This document shows positions 24,743-33,815 of a stretch of DNA of 64,000 bases, one piece after another (the stretch's first letter is position 1; the number at the start of each line of letters is the position of its first letter). The stretch comes from Halobacteriovoraceae bacterium (GTDB taxonomy: Bacteria; Bdellovibrionota; Bacteriovoracia; Bacteriovoracales; Bacteriovoracaceae). A model generated the notes under the pieces. That model worked only from the letters and a program-made list of their open reading frames with translations. It was not told the DNA's origin and did no database searches. The position numbers were made by a program, and so were the translations under genes. The stretch is from NCBI GenBank assembly GCA_020635115.1, contig JACKAK010000004.1, positions 365,460 through 429,459 on the forward strand, in the 5' to 3' direction.

Positions 24743-25163
24743 TATTTTTAACTGGAACAATTTTAATCTTGTCTGATTTTATTTCATTCAGATACATATA
24801 GCCTATGGCATCAGGAGTTGTTTCAATGAAATCAACGACTTCTTGATGAGATCCGAATAATTTAATCGGAAGAGTATTACCCTGAAGGCTGGCCCTAATC
24901 CATTTTTTATAGAGGTAGAAAGGGGAAACTTTTAGAAAATCTTTCATAAATGTTTTCTTCTCTTCAACCTCCTTTTTGTAGTCAACAACCTGAATCTCTT
25001 TACCATCTTCCCAGGTGAAACTTTCTCCCATAAAAATCTGTTTTATTTGGTCCTTTGAAAGTGACTTGACAGGATTTAAGTGATGTACAAAAAAGTATGG
25101 AGTAGATAGACTTGATCTACTAAAAAAAAGAATAATGAAGATAATAATAATACGTTTCATCAA
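24735..25163 (-). CDS. Periplasmic phosphate-binding-like protein (PBP-like)
   Basis: A 142-residue secreted protein. A signal peptide (about 1-20) is followed by a half-size PstS-like domain: SLSKDQIKQIFMGESFTWEDG is the typical start of the phosphate-ABC-type binding fold, and TPDAIGYMYLNEIK its later segment. It is much shorter than PstS (about 300), like the single-lobe PBP-like proteins often encoded beside sensors and cyclases. It starts within the porin stop (ATGA) and overlaps the cyclase start. It may present an anion or other ligand to the cyclase sensor domain (inference). Confidence 0.7.
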   Translation of the reverse strand: MMKRIIIIFIILFFSRSSLSTPYFFVHHLNPVKSLSKDQIKQIFMGESFTWEDGKEIQVVDYKKEVEEKKTFMKDFLKVSPFYLYKKWIRASLQGNTLPIKLFGSHQEVVDFIETTPDAIGYMYLNEIKSDKIKIVPVKNND

Positions 25164-26191
25164 TAAACAATCGACAAGCTCAGTTTATGAGTCAAGTAGT
25201 CCTTTTTTTGTACCCATGATGTAGCGAGGGATTCTTGATAACTTTCCCATTTAATAATTGTGTAATAGTTCACAAAATAATTGAGTCCCATACCATACTC
25301 CTGTGTATTATTTTCTGATTTGGTGATATCTGGAATAAAGACATCATAACGAATGTACCCTATAAAGTCGTCATTGAGATTATGCCCTAATAAGGTTGAA
25401 ACACTCTGATAGTTTGTGCTTTGGACTCCTGTTGTTCTATTCCATTTTTTACCTTGGAAAAATTCAGTTTGAAAAATATATTGTTGTCCTTCAAATTGCA
25501 GATCAAAGGCAAAACTATTTTCCCATCTTGGTCTAGAAGATGTATTGATTTTGTCTCTTTGAAAACTCATGCCAATCCAGGCCTGATCCCAAAATTCATA
25601 AGTCATACGTATGAGAGTAAGTGGACTTCTGTTTTGGTCAGAACCATCTTCTTTTTGCTGTTCTCCGTTGGCCACACCACCCTGCAAATGAAACTTTTTA
25701 TGATTAAAATTAATGAGTATGCCGGTGGAATATTTGCTGATGGCCCTTTGAGATGATGTATTTGAAAAAAATAGATTTTTGCGAAAAAAGAGGGGAGGAT
25801 CAATGGGAACATAGCTGGCACTAAAATCATGAATTTCATTATAGATACCATAGGGAGTAAGAAACTTACCTGCTCTAACTTCCATATTTTTATTAATAAT
25901 GAGCTCTCCATATCCTCTGGATATTTTGATTTCACCTATTCCTCCATTTGTACCTAGCTCCAATCCGTCTTCGAATTCGATATCAGTCAGAATTTTAGCA
26001 TTTTCTAGGACTTTTTTAGCGTAAATGAGGTTGATTCTTCTTAATCTAAAACCGCTAGGTGCTGAATGGTTTTCAGAAATGTTAAAATCAGATTGAAAGT
26101 AACCAGTAAGATCACTTGCATAGATCGTAGAAATCTGAATAGTAACGAATACAATTAAATAGAAATTTCGCATTTGTCTATTCTGGAACAC
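25160..26191 (-). CDS. Outer-membrane porin-like beta-barrel
   Basis: A 343-residue exported protein with a signal peptide (about 1-25, ending IYA). The rest alternates polar and hydrophobic residues, with aromatic strand ends as in phosphate-selective porin-type barrels (VRAGKFLTPYGIYNEIHD, then WIGMSFQRDKIN, ending LSLSIVY with a terminal aromatic). The loop sequence LFFRKNLFF recurs in this kind of porin. It is the first gene of an operon with the PBP-like protein and adenylate cyclase, suggesting a ligand-entry and sensing unit. Confidence 0.7.
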   Translation of the reverse strand: MFQNRQMRNFYLIVFVTIQISTIYASDLTGYFQSDFNISENHSAPSGFRLRRINLIYAKKVLENAKILTDIEFEDGLELGTNGGIGEIKISRGYGELIINKNMEVRAGKFLTPYGIYNEIHDFSASYVPIDPPLFFRKNLFFSNTSSQRAISKYSTGILINFNHKKFHLQGGVANGEQQKEDGSDQNRSPLTLIRMTYEFWDQAWIGMSFQRDKINTSSRPRWENSFAFDLQFEGQQYIFQTEFFQGKKWNRTTGVQSTNYQSVSTLLGHNLNDDFIGYIRYDVFIPDITKSENNTQEYGMGLNYFVNYYTIIKWESYQESLATSWVQKKDYLTHKLSLSIVY

Positions 26192-26502
26192 ATTTACCGA
26201 TTTATCAAAGAATAATTAACCAAATAGAGATCACAATATTCAAATCAATGCTATAGGCAAGAAATAAATTAAAATCTAAGTAGAGCTTTTTTTTTCATGA
26301 AATTATTTTTGATGTTGTTTTGTCTGGGTTTCAGCAGTAGATTAAAAAACTATTCAAACTTGTCCATATGCCTTGTTAACTATTTAAAATACTTCTTAAA
26401 ATAAGCCAACAATTGATAATCATCAGAATTTAAAAGAAAACATCATTATGCTTGATTGCAGATTTTATAAGTATTAAACTCAGAATATTGAAAGGAGTCT
26501 TT
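26192..26502. other. Intergenic region between porin operon and YdjM-like gene
   Basis: About 310 bases of AT-rich sequence between divergently oriented genes, presumably holding both promoters. A 35-codon frame starting near 26297 has no good ribosome binding site. GAAAGGAG just before 26503 is the ribosome binding site of the next gene. Confidence 0.5.
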
Positions 26503-27159
26503 ATGTTTATAGGTCATTTTGCTGTTGGATTGGGAGCTAAGAAGCTGCAACCAAAAATAAATCTTGCGATCTTGTTTATTGCTTGTCAATTTCTTGATCT
26601 CATCTGGCCTTCTCTTGTACTTCTTGGTGTGGAGATTGTAAAAGTTGATCATCATGCTACGGTGGTAACCCCTTTTGATTTTATTCATTATCCCTATTCT
26701 CATAGTCTAATTATGACTGCTATATACTCAATATTTTTTGCAATTATTGTTGGTTGGTATATGAAAGATAGGCTTTCTGGAATTATCTCTGGTACTGTCG
26801 TTATGTCACATTGGATTCTAGATTTTATTACTCATAGACCTGATTTACCAATTGGTTTCTCAGGTGAAAAATATGGCCTAGGACTTTGGAATAATTTGTT
26901 TTTTGCGTTTATTTTAGAATCGGCCCTATTTATTGCTTCAGTTCTTTTATATAATAGTATGAAAGATTTTTCACGTAATCAGAAAATTTCGTTTTGGATT
27001 ATGGTTTGCCTTCTTTACATATCTTATTTTGCAAATGTTTTTGGACCTAAACCACCAGTTGATTTACCAGCTTCTATGATTGCAGGTCCAGCACTTTTTA
27101 TGTGGATATTTGTCATTTGGGCCTATTTTATTGATCGCGAAATTGTTAGAAACAATTAA
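26503..27159 (+). CDS. YdjM-like membrane-bound metal-dependent hydrolase
   Basis: A 218-residue inner-membrane protein. The start is ATG 26503, behind GGAG; a longer frame from 26452 is not supported. The N-terminus MFIGHFAVGLGAKKLQP and the first part HLIxxxLD-like (ACQFLDLIWPSLVLLG) with later HYPYSHSLIMT and SHWILDFITHRPD carry the His/Asp pairs of the YdjM family (formerly predicted metal-dependent hydrolases). Five to six membrane segments are visible. The reaction is unknown. Transcribed alone. Confidence 0.75.
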   Translation: MFIGHFAVGLGAKKLQPKINLAILFIACQFLDLIWPSLVLLGVEIVKVDHHATVVTPFDFIHYPYSHSLIMTAIYSIFFAIIVGWYMKDRLSGIISGTVVMSHWILDFITHRPDLPIGFSGEKYGLGLWNNLFFAFILESALFIASVLLYNSMKDFSRNQKISFWIMVCLLYISYFANVFGPKPPVDLPASMIAGPALFMWIFVIWAYFIDREIVRNN

Positions 27160-27567
27160 ATGTTACAAAATCATTCGAAATTATGTACAGCAAACAAGAT
27201 TATATATAATGCAGTTCAAGAGGATAATTATTCAATTAAAATAGATATAAATTGATGAAATATTTCCGATTTTGTTAAGAAAGCTAATAGCCATGTTTTT
27301 ATCCGAAATTATATAATAGAGTCTTGATTTTAATGGCATTCTGAGGAATTTTTGTTAACCATAAACTGATGAGTTAGAAAGATTAACTTTTTTACAACGT
27401 ATTTTTGAGTATTCACTATTGTAAGCAGAGTTTTTTGACTACAGAACCTAAGAAATGAAAGCAAAATCAGACAAAATAAATTTTTTTTTGAAAAAATGTA
27501 AATCATTTATGGACGTTTCTTTTTTTTAAACATATATGTCCCTTCAGCTTTGTACCGGGAGAATACA
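27160..27567. other. AT-rich intergenic region
   Basis: About 400 bases with no convincing ORF; a 32-codon frame at 27160 has no ribosome binding site. Long T and A tracts near 27480-27530 could be a terminator or an upstream promoter element for the following gene, but no clear hairpin was found. Confidence 0.5.
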
Positions 27568-29037
27568 TTGAAATACAAAGTCTTAACTCAATTATTCAGT
27601 TTTATTCTATTATTTTATTCCTTCACAAGCACAGCAAATGATACCAAAAGGGCCGTTTTGGGAAATATTAGCGCTTGTGAACAAGTCTTCACTAAGGAAG
27701 TTATTCTAGTTGTTGAGCCCTTTTCATCCGGTATTCGTTATCCCAATGCTTTAAGGAAAATGGGATATGATGTCATTCCAGTTTTAAATTCAGAGGATGT
27801 ACTACCCTTATTCAAAAAGTCGATTTTAGACAATCTTGACGCCTTTCAGGATTTTTACATTTTAAATGGTAACTTCAATGGCCTTTTGCAAAAAATCGGT
27901 GACAGAAAAGTCGCCGGAGTCATTTGGGCTTCAGAATCATCTGTTATTAGCGGTAATTCTATTGCGAGACGACTCGGACTTCCTTCAAATTCTGAAAAGA
28001 CCATGGAGATTTTAAGAAACAAGTACAAGTTTGGACAAAAACTAAGAGAAAGTGGACTCTCATCAGTTGAGGAAATTGCCACTAATGATGTTGAAGAGGC
28101 CATCGCTTTTTTTAAGGAAAGAGGAATCAAAGGCCCTATTATTATGAAAGACTTACAAGGGGCCGCGAGTTTTGGATTTAACAAAGCTGAAGACTTTGAC
28201 CATTTAAGACAAATTTTTGCAGAGAATGTTGGTCGAAAAGACATTTTTGGCAATGAGAATTCACAATTCCTTTTTCAAGAATTTTTAGACGGAACAGAAT
28301 ATGTCATTAATGGAACAACACGGACTGATGAAAAAGGTGTAAGAAGGACTATTTTTTCTAGTCATTGGCGATATACAAAGACCAAAATTGGAACTTCTCT
28401 TGTCTACAGAAGAGATGCTCTTGAAGACTTTGATCTAGAGATTTATAGAGATGTTTTACGTCCACATGTTTTAGATGCTCTGGATGCAGTTGGTTACAAT
28501 AATGGGCCATTTCATTTTGAAGTTATGGTTAGTAACGATGGTGTTCCAAAAATTATCGATCCAAATGCTCGAATCATGGGGGCGGATAAACCAAAAATGT
28601 CCCAACCAGTTTTTGAAAATAACATGAGCGAATTAGAGTGGGACATATTAAGGGTAACATTTCCACAAGAATTTGATGAAATTGCTGACAAATTTAATGG
28701 ATATAAACTTAAAGAGCACCTCTATTTTGTCACTTTCAACGTGTTTAGAGATAATGAACATTTCAGTGAAGAAGCTTTCAATAAAGTAAAGTCTTTGCCT
28801 TCTTTTAGAGAGGTCTCAAAACTTCACTATAAAGATGGGCAATTATCAAAAAAATCGTCCGATCTTACAAATGTAGCTGCTGAATTTACTCTAATTAATA
28901 AAGATATTGATCAACTTAATAGAGATTACGAACGAGCTTTAGAAATTGAACAAGAGATTTTTGTTTCAAATAAAACAAATATAAAGAAGTTAATTCAGAA
29001 GTTAAAAGAAAAATATTTCCCTTCCACAGAAAAATAA
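27568..29037 (+). CDS. ATP-grasp protein with an N-terminal signal sequence
   Basis: About 489 residues from TTG 27568, which has GGGAG 6 bases upstream. The first 25 residues form a clear signal peptide or anchor (KYKVLTQLFSFILLFYSF, then TSTAND). The main part is a carbamoyl-phosphate-synthase-like ATP-grasp: IIMKDLQGAASFGF (nucleotide lid with Lys), QFLFQEFLDGTEYVING, and the metal-binding end GPFHFEVMVSNDGVPKIIDPNAR. ATP-grasp enzymes join a carboxylate to an amine or thiol using ATP. An export signal on such an enzyme is odd because ATP is not available in the periplasm. Not in an operon; MntP follows after 72 bases. Confidence 0.75.
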   Translation: MKYKVLTQLFSFILLFYSFTSTANDTKRAVLGNISACEQVFTKEVILVVEPFSSGIRYPNALRKMGYDVIPVLNSEDVLPLFKKSILDNLDAFQDFYILNGNFNGLLQKIGDRKVAGVIWASESSVISGNSIARRLGLPSNSEKTMEILRNKYKFGQKLRESGLSSVEEIATNDVEEAIAFFKERGIKGPIIMKDLQGAASFGFNKAEDFDHLRQIFAENVGRKDIFGNENSQFLFQEFLDGTEYVINGTTRTDEKGVRRTIFSSHWRYTKTKIGTSLVYRRDALEDFDLEIYRDVLRPHVLDALDAVGYNNGPFHFEVMVSNDGVPKIIDPNARIMGADKPKMSQPVFENNMSELEWDILRVTFPQEFDEIADKFNGYKLKEHLYFVTFNVFRDNEHFSEEAFNKVKSLPSFREVSKLHYKDGQLSKKSSDLTNVAAEFTLINKDIDQLNRDYERALEIEQEIFVSNKTNIKKLIQKLKEKYFPSTEK

Positions 29038-29109
29038 GCATTATCTAAATAAGGTGAGTATTCATTCTAGTTGTTTTTAAAATCATTTAGATTTGATAGT
29101 AAGGAAATC

Positions 29110-29673
29110 ATGTCAAATATATTTGAAATTCTCATCATTGGACTTGTTCTGAGTGCAGACTCTTTTTCTGCGGCCTTAGCGATGGGCGCGAGAGAACATA
29201 AGGCAAAAGATTCAATTAAATTTGCATTTACTTCTGGAGGGGCCGAGGCATTGGTCGCTTTCCTGGGGGCAATTGCTGGATTAAAGGTTGTTTCTGAGTT
29301 CAAGTCTTTTGGGCATTGGATTTCATTTTGTTTGTTATCAGTTGTTGCAATACACTTGGCCTATGAAGGGATTCAGGAATATAGGGGAAGAGCACAAGAA
29401 GAATATAAAAAAGAATTTCATAACTATTTCAAAATTCTAATTGTCTCATTTGCTACAAGTTTAGATGCATTTGCAGTTGGAGTTGGCCTTGGTTTAACTG
29501 GGAAACCTATCGCACCATATGTTATTTCCATCGGACTTTGGGCATTTATTTCAACAATCATTGGCATGAATATTGCCAAGGTCGTCTCTAAAAAGCTAGG
29601 TTCTTTCTTTACTTTGGTAGGCTCAATCGTCTTATTTATGTTGGCCTTAAACTTTTTATTTCAGGGAATATGA
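29110..29673 (+). CDS. mntP: Manganese efflux pump MntP
   Basis: A 187-residue, six-helix inner-membrane protein of the MntP (YebN) family, normal length. ATG 29110 is set by AAGGA. Conserved features are LSADSFSAALAMGAR in TM1 and SFATSLDAFAVGVGLG in the second half, the two Asp-containing helices that form the Mn2+ path. It exports excess Mn2+. No Mn riboswitch (yybP-ykoY) is visible in the short upstream gap. Its 3' end overlaps the convergent M14-like gene by 38 bases. Confidence 0.92.
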   Translation: MSNIFEILIIGLVLSADSFSAALAMGAREHKAKDSIKFAFTSGGAEALVAFLGAIAGLKVVSEFKSFGHWISFCLLSVVAIHLAYEGIQEYRGRAQEEYKKEFHNYFKILIVSFATSLDAFAVGVGLGLTGKPIAPYVISIGLWAFISTIIGMNIAKVVSKKLGSFFTLVGSIVLFMLALNFLFQGI

Positions 29674-30466
29674 AAGCTGAAAAATACTCAATTAAAAAAT
29701 GACAAATGTAAGTGTTTGAAGTTTTTTGTACTTCAGGAATATAATTCTCACTAAGATATAAAGTTCTTTGTGCTACATTCATATTCTCAGTCAATATTTC
29801 AGAATATAGTCTTTGCGCTAAGACAATATCTTTTTGGTTTTTCCATTCAAATAAAGGGATTTCTAGAGTTCTTGTCCTGATGTTTTTATTTTCCAAATAT
29901 ATCCCTGCAGAGTTACCTCTAGAACAAAATATTTGTTCTATTTTTTCCTTTTGAAAATAAGAGTAGGTGTAGTCATCAATTTTTCTAGTGAAGTGATAAT
30001 CGGGTAAAGGTATTTTTGAAGAATATTTTTTTAATATTAGAAAAATTTGTTCATTTTTAGAATTTGCATATTCATAAAATGAAGAATTGAAAGGATCATT
30101 ATGTAACATTACAAAATCCGTAACATTATTATCTTGTAGTAGCTCTACAATTTCTTTAGACCTAGAATTATGCCCATAGTTGAATTCGACTTGCTCACTT
30201 ATTGGAAAGACACAAAATTGTTTAAGAAAATCATATAACGAGTATTCTTGTTTATACTGATGAACTTTAGGACAGGGTTCTATATTTTTTATTAATAAAA
30301 TTGCACGATTCGTATTCTGTTGAATTGTAGAGATAACATCGAAAATTAATGATCCTAAAGGCTCACAAGCGTGGGGTTGAATTCCAATTGCCAGACAATT
30401 TTTTCCTGGATTTTTCAGTTCATAATCTAATTCCCCTTGCTTTCCCCAAGAAAAAGAAGTTACCAA
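29636..30466 (-). CDS. M14-like zinc carboxypeptidase-family protein, RiPP operon
   Basis: A 276-residue protein with a weak but coherent M14/AstE metallopeptidase pattern. IGIQPHACEPLGSLIF (about 26-41) supplies the HxxE zinc ligands, FVMLHNDPF (about 117) the third His, and RTLEIPLFEW (about 205) the catalytic Glu strand. No signal peptide, so cytoplasmic. Its start overlaps the SDR gene by 7 bases and it is the last gene of the radical SAM operon. It could trim the leader or the C-terminus of the modified peptide. Family assignment is tentative. Confidence 0.55.
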   Translation of the reverse strand: MVTSFSWGKQGELDYELKNPGKNCLAIGIQPHACEPLGSLIFDVISTIQQNTNRAILLIKNIEPCPKVHQYKQEYSLYDFLKQFCVFPISEQVEFNYGHNSRSKEIVELLQDNNVTDFVMLHNDPFNSSFYEYANSKNEQIFLILKKYSSKIPLPDYHFTRKIDDYTYSYFQKEKIEQIFCSRGNSAGIYLENKNIRTRTLEIPLFEWKNQKDIVLAQRLYSEILTENMNVAQRTLYLSENYIPEVQKTSNTYICHFLIEYFSAFIFPEIKSLRPT

Positions 30467-31191
30467 ATGCTATACCCTCCATCTATTTTGAGAACTTGAC
30501 CCGTCATATGATTTGAAAGTTCACTGGATAAGTATAAAATAGCGCCATCAATTGAATCCAATTTTCCGATTGATCCAGTTGGCATAAATCTTTTTGAAAA
30601 ATCTTGACCTGGATTGGATCTAAAGTATTCTTCATTTTTAGGATTTTCAATATAACCAGGAGCAACAACATTTGCTTGAATATTTGAAGAACAAAATTGT
30701 AGAGCAACTGATTTTGTAAAAGCTATTATTGCCGCCTTTGAAGCACAGTAAGCACTTAGAGTTGGAAGAGGATTATCAGCTAGAATAGAAGAAAAATTAA
30801 TAACTTTTCCTTTTTTTCTTTTGGCCATTTCTGGTAGAAATCCTTGGCAAAAAATGGCAGTAGTTTCAAAATTAAGTTTATAGAGACTATAAAAGTCCTC
30901 TCTAGTTGTGTCTTCTAAAGTTTTTGAAAATCCCATACCAACATTATTGATTAAGACATCAGTAGTACTTGCATATTTTTTTATTATATTTTCTTGAAAT
31001 GTTGCATCAGTTAAATCACCAACTATATATTCATCTATTAGCTTTTCTTCAAAAAGAATGTTTAGCTTATTTTCATTTCGATCAGATCCGACTATGTAGG
31101 CACCTTGCTTTTTTAATTTTGATATGAATGATCGAGCAAGTATTCCCGCTGCCCCTGTTATGAAAAAATGTTTATTTTCAAGCTGAAACAT
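30460..31191 (-). CDS. Short-chain dehydrogenase/reductase, RiPP operon
   Basis: About 243 residues from ATG 31191, behind AAGGA (a further in-frame ATG at 31209 lies inside the transporter gene). A classical SDR: nucleotide motif TGAAGILARSF (about 10-20), LINNVGMGF, the catalytic Ser region INFSSILAD and YCASKAAIIAFTKS (Tyr-x-x-x-Lys). The C-terminus GQVLKIDGGYSIW is typical. It uses NAD(P)H to reduce or oxidise a small substrate or a peptide residue. It overlaps the transporter upstream and the M14-like gene downstream, so is firmly part of the operon. Confidence 0.88.
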   Translation of the reverse strand: MFQLENKHFFITGAAGILARSFISKLKKQGAYIVGSDRNENKLNILFEEKLIDEYIVGDLTDATFQENIIKKYASTTDVLINNVGMGFSKTLEDTTREDFYSLYKLNFETTAIFCQGFLPEMAKRKKGKVINFSSILADNPLPTLSAYCASKAAIIAFTKSVALQFCSSNIQANVVAPGYIENPKNEEYFRSNPGQDFSKRFMPTGSIGKLDSIDGAILYLSSELSNHMTGQVLKIDGGYSIW

Positions 31192-32323
31192 TTTTGATTC
31201 CTTTTGCATTTTTTGAGAAACGCATAAATAGAACGCTTAGGATTAAATTAAACGTTAATATGGCCATTAATATATTTATTCCAAAAGTATCAACAAGCGC
31301 TCCCCAAAATGGGCCAATAATTGCAAGACCTAAGGTAAAAAGTGTTGTCACGACACTCATTGCAGTACTTTCCCCAAGATCACCTAAAATGAGAACCATT
31401 TCGTTCTTAAATTTAGGCATAAGTACAGTCTGAGACCATTTAAGTAAAACAACAGCAAGAGCAAGAATAAAATAAAATTTGCTATATAAACCCAATATAC
31501 CTGCTAATGAAATGATATAAGGAAAAAAGAATTTAGATTCGTATTTTCTTAAAATATATCCAACTATTGAGGCAATGAGACCCGTAATAGCAAAAAATGG
31601 ACCGATTTGATAATCACTAAAACCATTAATTTTGAGAATCAAGGGAATAAGATAAAGTAAAGAAGAGAACACGTTACCAATAAAAAAAATGCTTAGACTA
31701 AATCCTATTTTCTTTTGACATTGAACGAGACCATTTTTAATCATGATATATTTTTTTAATAAGGATGTATTTCCATGTTTAGTTTGAGTTTTTATATTTG
31801 GAAGAAATAAAATTAATAAAACTGATAAAAAGTGAATTATTCCAGTTGCTAAGAAGACATATGAAACCTGATAGCTAGCAATCAAACCAGAAAAAAAGAA
31901 AACTAATGCTTCAAAAAAGAGAAGGGATCTGAGGTATTTTGATTCTAAAAATTCAAATTTAGATTCGTGGTTTTGATCTTTTAGCATTAGGTATATCATG
32001 GCCGAGTCAGCACCTCTTGAAATGCAAAGAGCAAAAGCAAAGAGAATCTGTACCATTGTGAAAAAAATTGGCGTTGGAAATAAAAAAATTAAAAAAGACG
32101 CAAGCGATTGAGAAAAAGCACCTAAAAACAATGCATTTTTAGGTCCAATTTTATCTGCAAAATGGCCCATAGGAACATCAAAGAAGACTATTAAGATTGC
32201 AAAAAGCGACTCGATTAACATTATTTCTTTAATATCTAACCCAATTTTTTGAGCAAAGATAACTACGTAAGGAGTAAAAAAGAATAGGTTGAGAAGGGTT
32301 CTTGAAATTGTTAAAGTTTTCAT
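31178..32323 (-). CDS. MFS transporter, RiPP operon
   Basis: A 381-residue, twelve-helix major facilitator. Motif A-like loop GHFADKIGPKNALFLG lies between helices 2 and 3. It begins 14 bases after the radical SAM stop and overlaps the SDR gene. The most likely job is export of the mature peptide or uptake of a precursor; position in the operon supports export. Nothing in the sequence identifies the substrate. Confidence 0.85.
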   Translation of the reverse strand: MKTLTISRTLLNLFFFTPYVVIFAQKIGLDIKEIMLIESLFAILIVFFDVPMGHFADKIGPKNALFLGAFSQSLASFLIFLFPTPIFFTMVQILFAFALCISRGADSAMIYLMLKDQNHESKFEFLESKYLRSLLFFEALVFFFSGLIASYQVSYVFLATGIIHFLSVLLILFLPNIKTQTKHGNTSLLKKYIMIKNGLVQCQKKIGFSLSIFFIGNVFSSLLYLIPLILKINGFSDYQIGPFFAITGLIASIVGYILRKYESKFFFPYIISLAGILGLYSKFYFILALAVVLLKWSQTVLMPKFKNEMVLILGDLGESTAMSVVTTLFTLGLAIIGPFWGALVDTFGINILMAILTFNLILSVLFMRFSKNAKGIKNVSA

Positions 32324-32337
32324 TTTGTTATTAAATC

Positions 32338-33762
32338 CTAAGCTAAATATTTAAAAGCATTTGGTTTTTCATGATTTAACCATATTAGCTCTTTGTAGAT
32401 TCTTTTAAAATAACTACAGAATTCAGACTCTTTATCCAATCTTTTAAAATGTGCATATGATTTCTGTACGCATCCACCATGGCAAAATTGTTTCCAAGTG
32501 CATTTAGAGCATTCTTCAATTTCTTCAACATTTCTGGAGGTAATTTTTTGATTCAAAGTAGAGTTATTTAAACATTCTTCAATGGTGTCAGTGTTCAGGT
32601 CTCCAATCGAGAATACTTCATGTCCTATCATTTCTTCACAAGGATAAATTTTACCATTTACGTCAAATGAAATCATATTAGATCCCGCTCCACAAGGACT
32701 TTTCATACACATATATTCTCTTTTGTATGATGTTATGGAATTTATTTCACCAAGCATTAAATTTGGGAGTCCGGCCAGTTCAGGGTTTTTCTCTTTATTG
32801 TCTACAATATAATTTATAAGTTTTAAATAACCATCTAGAAAATCATTTCCATTCAACCAAAGGGAATTATTTGCGAGGGGAGATTTAAACATAGGAAGAT
32901 ACCTAATCGTTTTTAAACCGTGTTGACTCATACTTAAGTGCATATCAATCATATGGTCTATGTTTCCTTTGTGAACAACACATACTGCACCCGGTGAAAT
33001 TCCAATTGATTGTAGTTTTCTTATACCTGCTAAAACTTTTTTATACGATCCAAATCCTTTCAAATTGTGTCTGAATTTATTGTGTGTTTCTTCTGTTCCG
33101 TCGAGTGAAACCCTTACACTAAACTTAAAATCTGCAAGAAACTTAACGATTTCATCATTTAATGAAAACGCATTAGTTTGAATTGAAAAATTACAAAATT
33201 TTCCTTTTAGTTGATAAATTTCTTTTGCATAGAGGACTACTTCTTTAATTTCCTTGAAGGCCATTGTGGGTTCTCCTCCATGAAACTCAAACGTCGTAAA
33301 ATTTGTTCTGAAATCACTAAATTCTCTGACGGCCTTTTTCATTAATTCAACTGAAAGTTTTTTCTTTGTTACTCCTTGGTCAATTGTATAACAATATTGA
33401 CAGGCCAAATTACAATAATTGTGGAGATGAAAAACACACAGAACAGGTTTAGTATTCTTGTCTTTATCAGGGATAATGTATTCAATATTATTTTTTTGAC
33501 TTGAAGATCCTGTTGCAATTTGTTTATTGTTAATTGAAATTACACTGGATTTAAATAGTTTCTGAAGAATTTGTTTGTTTGTAATATCACTTATATTGTA
33601 TTCTTTTTTATTTTTAAGATTTTTAACTAATTCAATTGATTCCTGGTCTTCAAGAATAATGTTACCGGACGTCTCAGGATCAACCACTAGAAGACAATTA
33701 TTTTTGAAGTCAAAATGCGTCTTTGGGTTCATTTGAATTTTATCATCAATATTAAATTTCAT
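32338..33762 (-). CDS. Radical SAM/SPASM peptide maturase with RRE-like N-terminus
   Basis: A 474-residue radical SAM enzyme. Residues 1-85 form a small domain resembling the PqqD-like RiPP recognition element (FDFKNNCLLVVD, a helical EDQESIELVKNL, then LQKLFKSSVISI). The SAM-cleaving cluster is CNLACQYC (Cys 117, 121, 124), followed by FEFHGGEPTM and SVRVSLDGT. The C-terminal SPASM domain, with two auxiliary Fe-S clusters, shows CGAGSNMISFDVNGKIYPC and CSKCTWKQFCHGGC and a final Cys (about 350-460). It should introduce a radical-based crosslink or epimerisation in the precursor encoded just upstream. AAGGAAA precedes ATG. SPASM plus RRE beside a small peptide gene is the standard RiPP layout. 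Confidence 0.9.
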   Translation of the reverse strand: MKFNIDDKIQMNPKTHFDFKNNCLLVVDPETSGNIILEDQESIELVKNLKNKKEYNISDITNKQILQKLFKSSVISINNKQIATGSSSQKNNIEYIIPDKDKNTKPVLCVFHLHNYCNLACQYCYTIDQGVTKKKLSVELMKKAVREFSDFRTNFTTFEFHGGEPTMAFKEIKEVVLYAKEIYQLKGKFCNFSIQTNAFSLNDEIVKFLADFKFSVRVSLDGTEETHNKFRHNLKGFGSYKKVLAGIRKLQSIGISPGAVCVVHKGNIDHMIDMHLSMSQHGLKTIRYLPMFKSPLANNSLWLNGNDFLDGYLKLINYIVDNKEKNPELAGLPNLMLGEINSITSYKREYMCMKSPCGAGSNMISFDVNGKIYPCEEMIGHEVFSIGDLNTDTIEECLNNSTLNQKITSRNVEEIEECSKCTWKQFCHGGCVQKSYAHFKRLDKESEFCSYFKRIYKELIWLNHEKPNAFKYLA

Positions 33763-33782
33763 TGATTTCCTTTTGACTAAAT

Positions 33783-33805
33783 TGGCCTGTTAGTTAAACA
33801 GGCCA
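33783..33805 (-). promoter_or_regulatory. Stem-loop between precursor and maturase genes
   Basis: TGGCCTGTT pairs perfectly with AACAGGCCA (9 bp) around a 5-base loop, between the precursor stop and the maturase ribosome binding site. No T-run follows. Such hairpins in RiPP operons protect the short precursor mRNA and lower expression of the downstream enzyme genes. Confidence 0.7.
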
Positions 33806-33815
33806 TCCATTCAGA

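Noticed and set aside
29038..29109. Mn riboswitch (yybP-ykoY) before mntP
   Set aside because: The gap is only 72 bases and shows none of the conserved stems.
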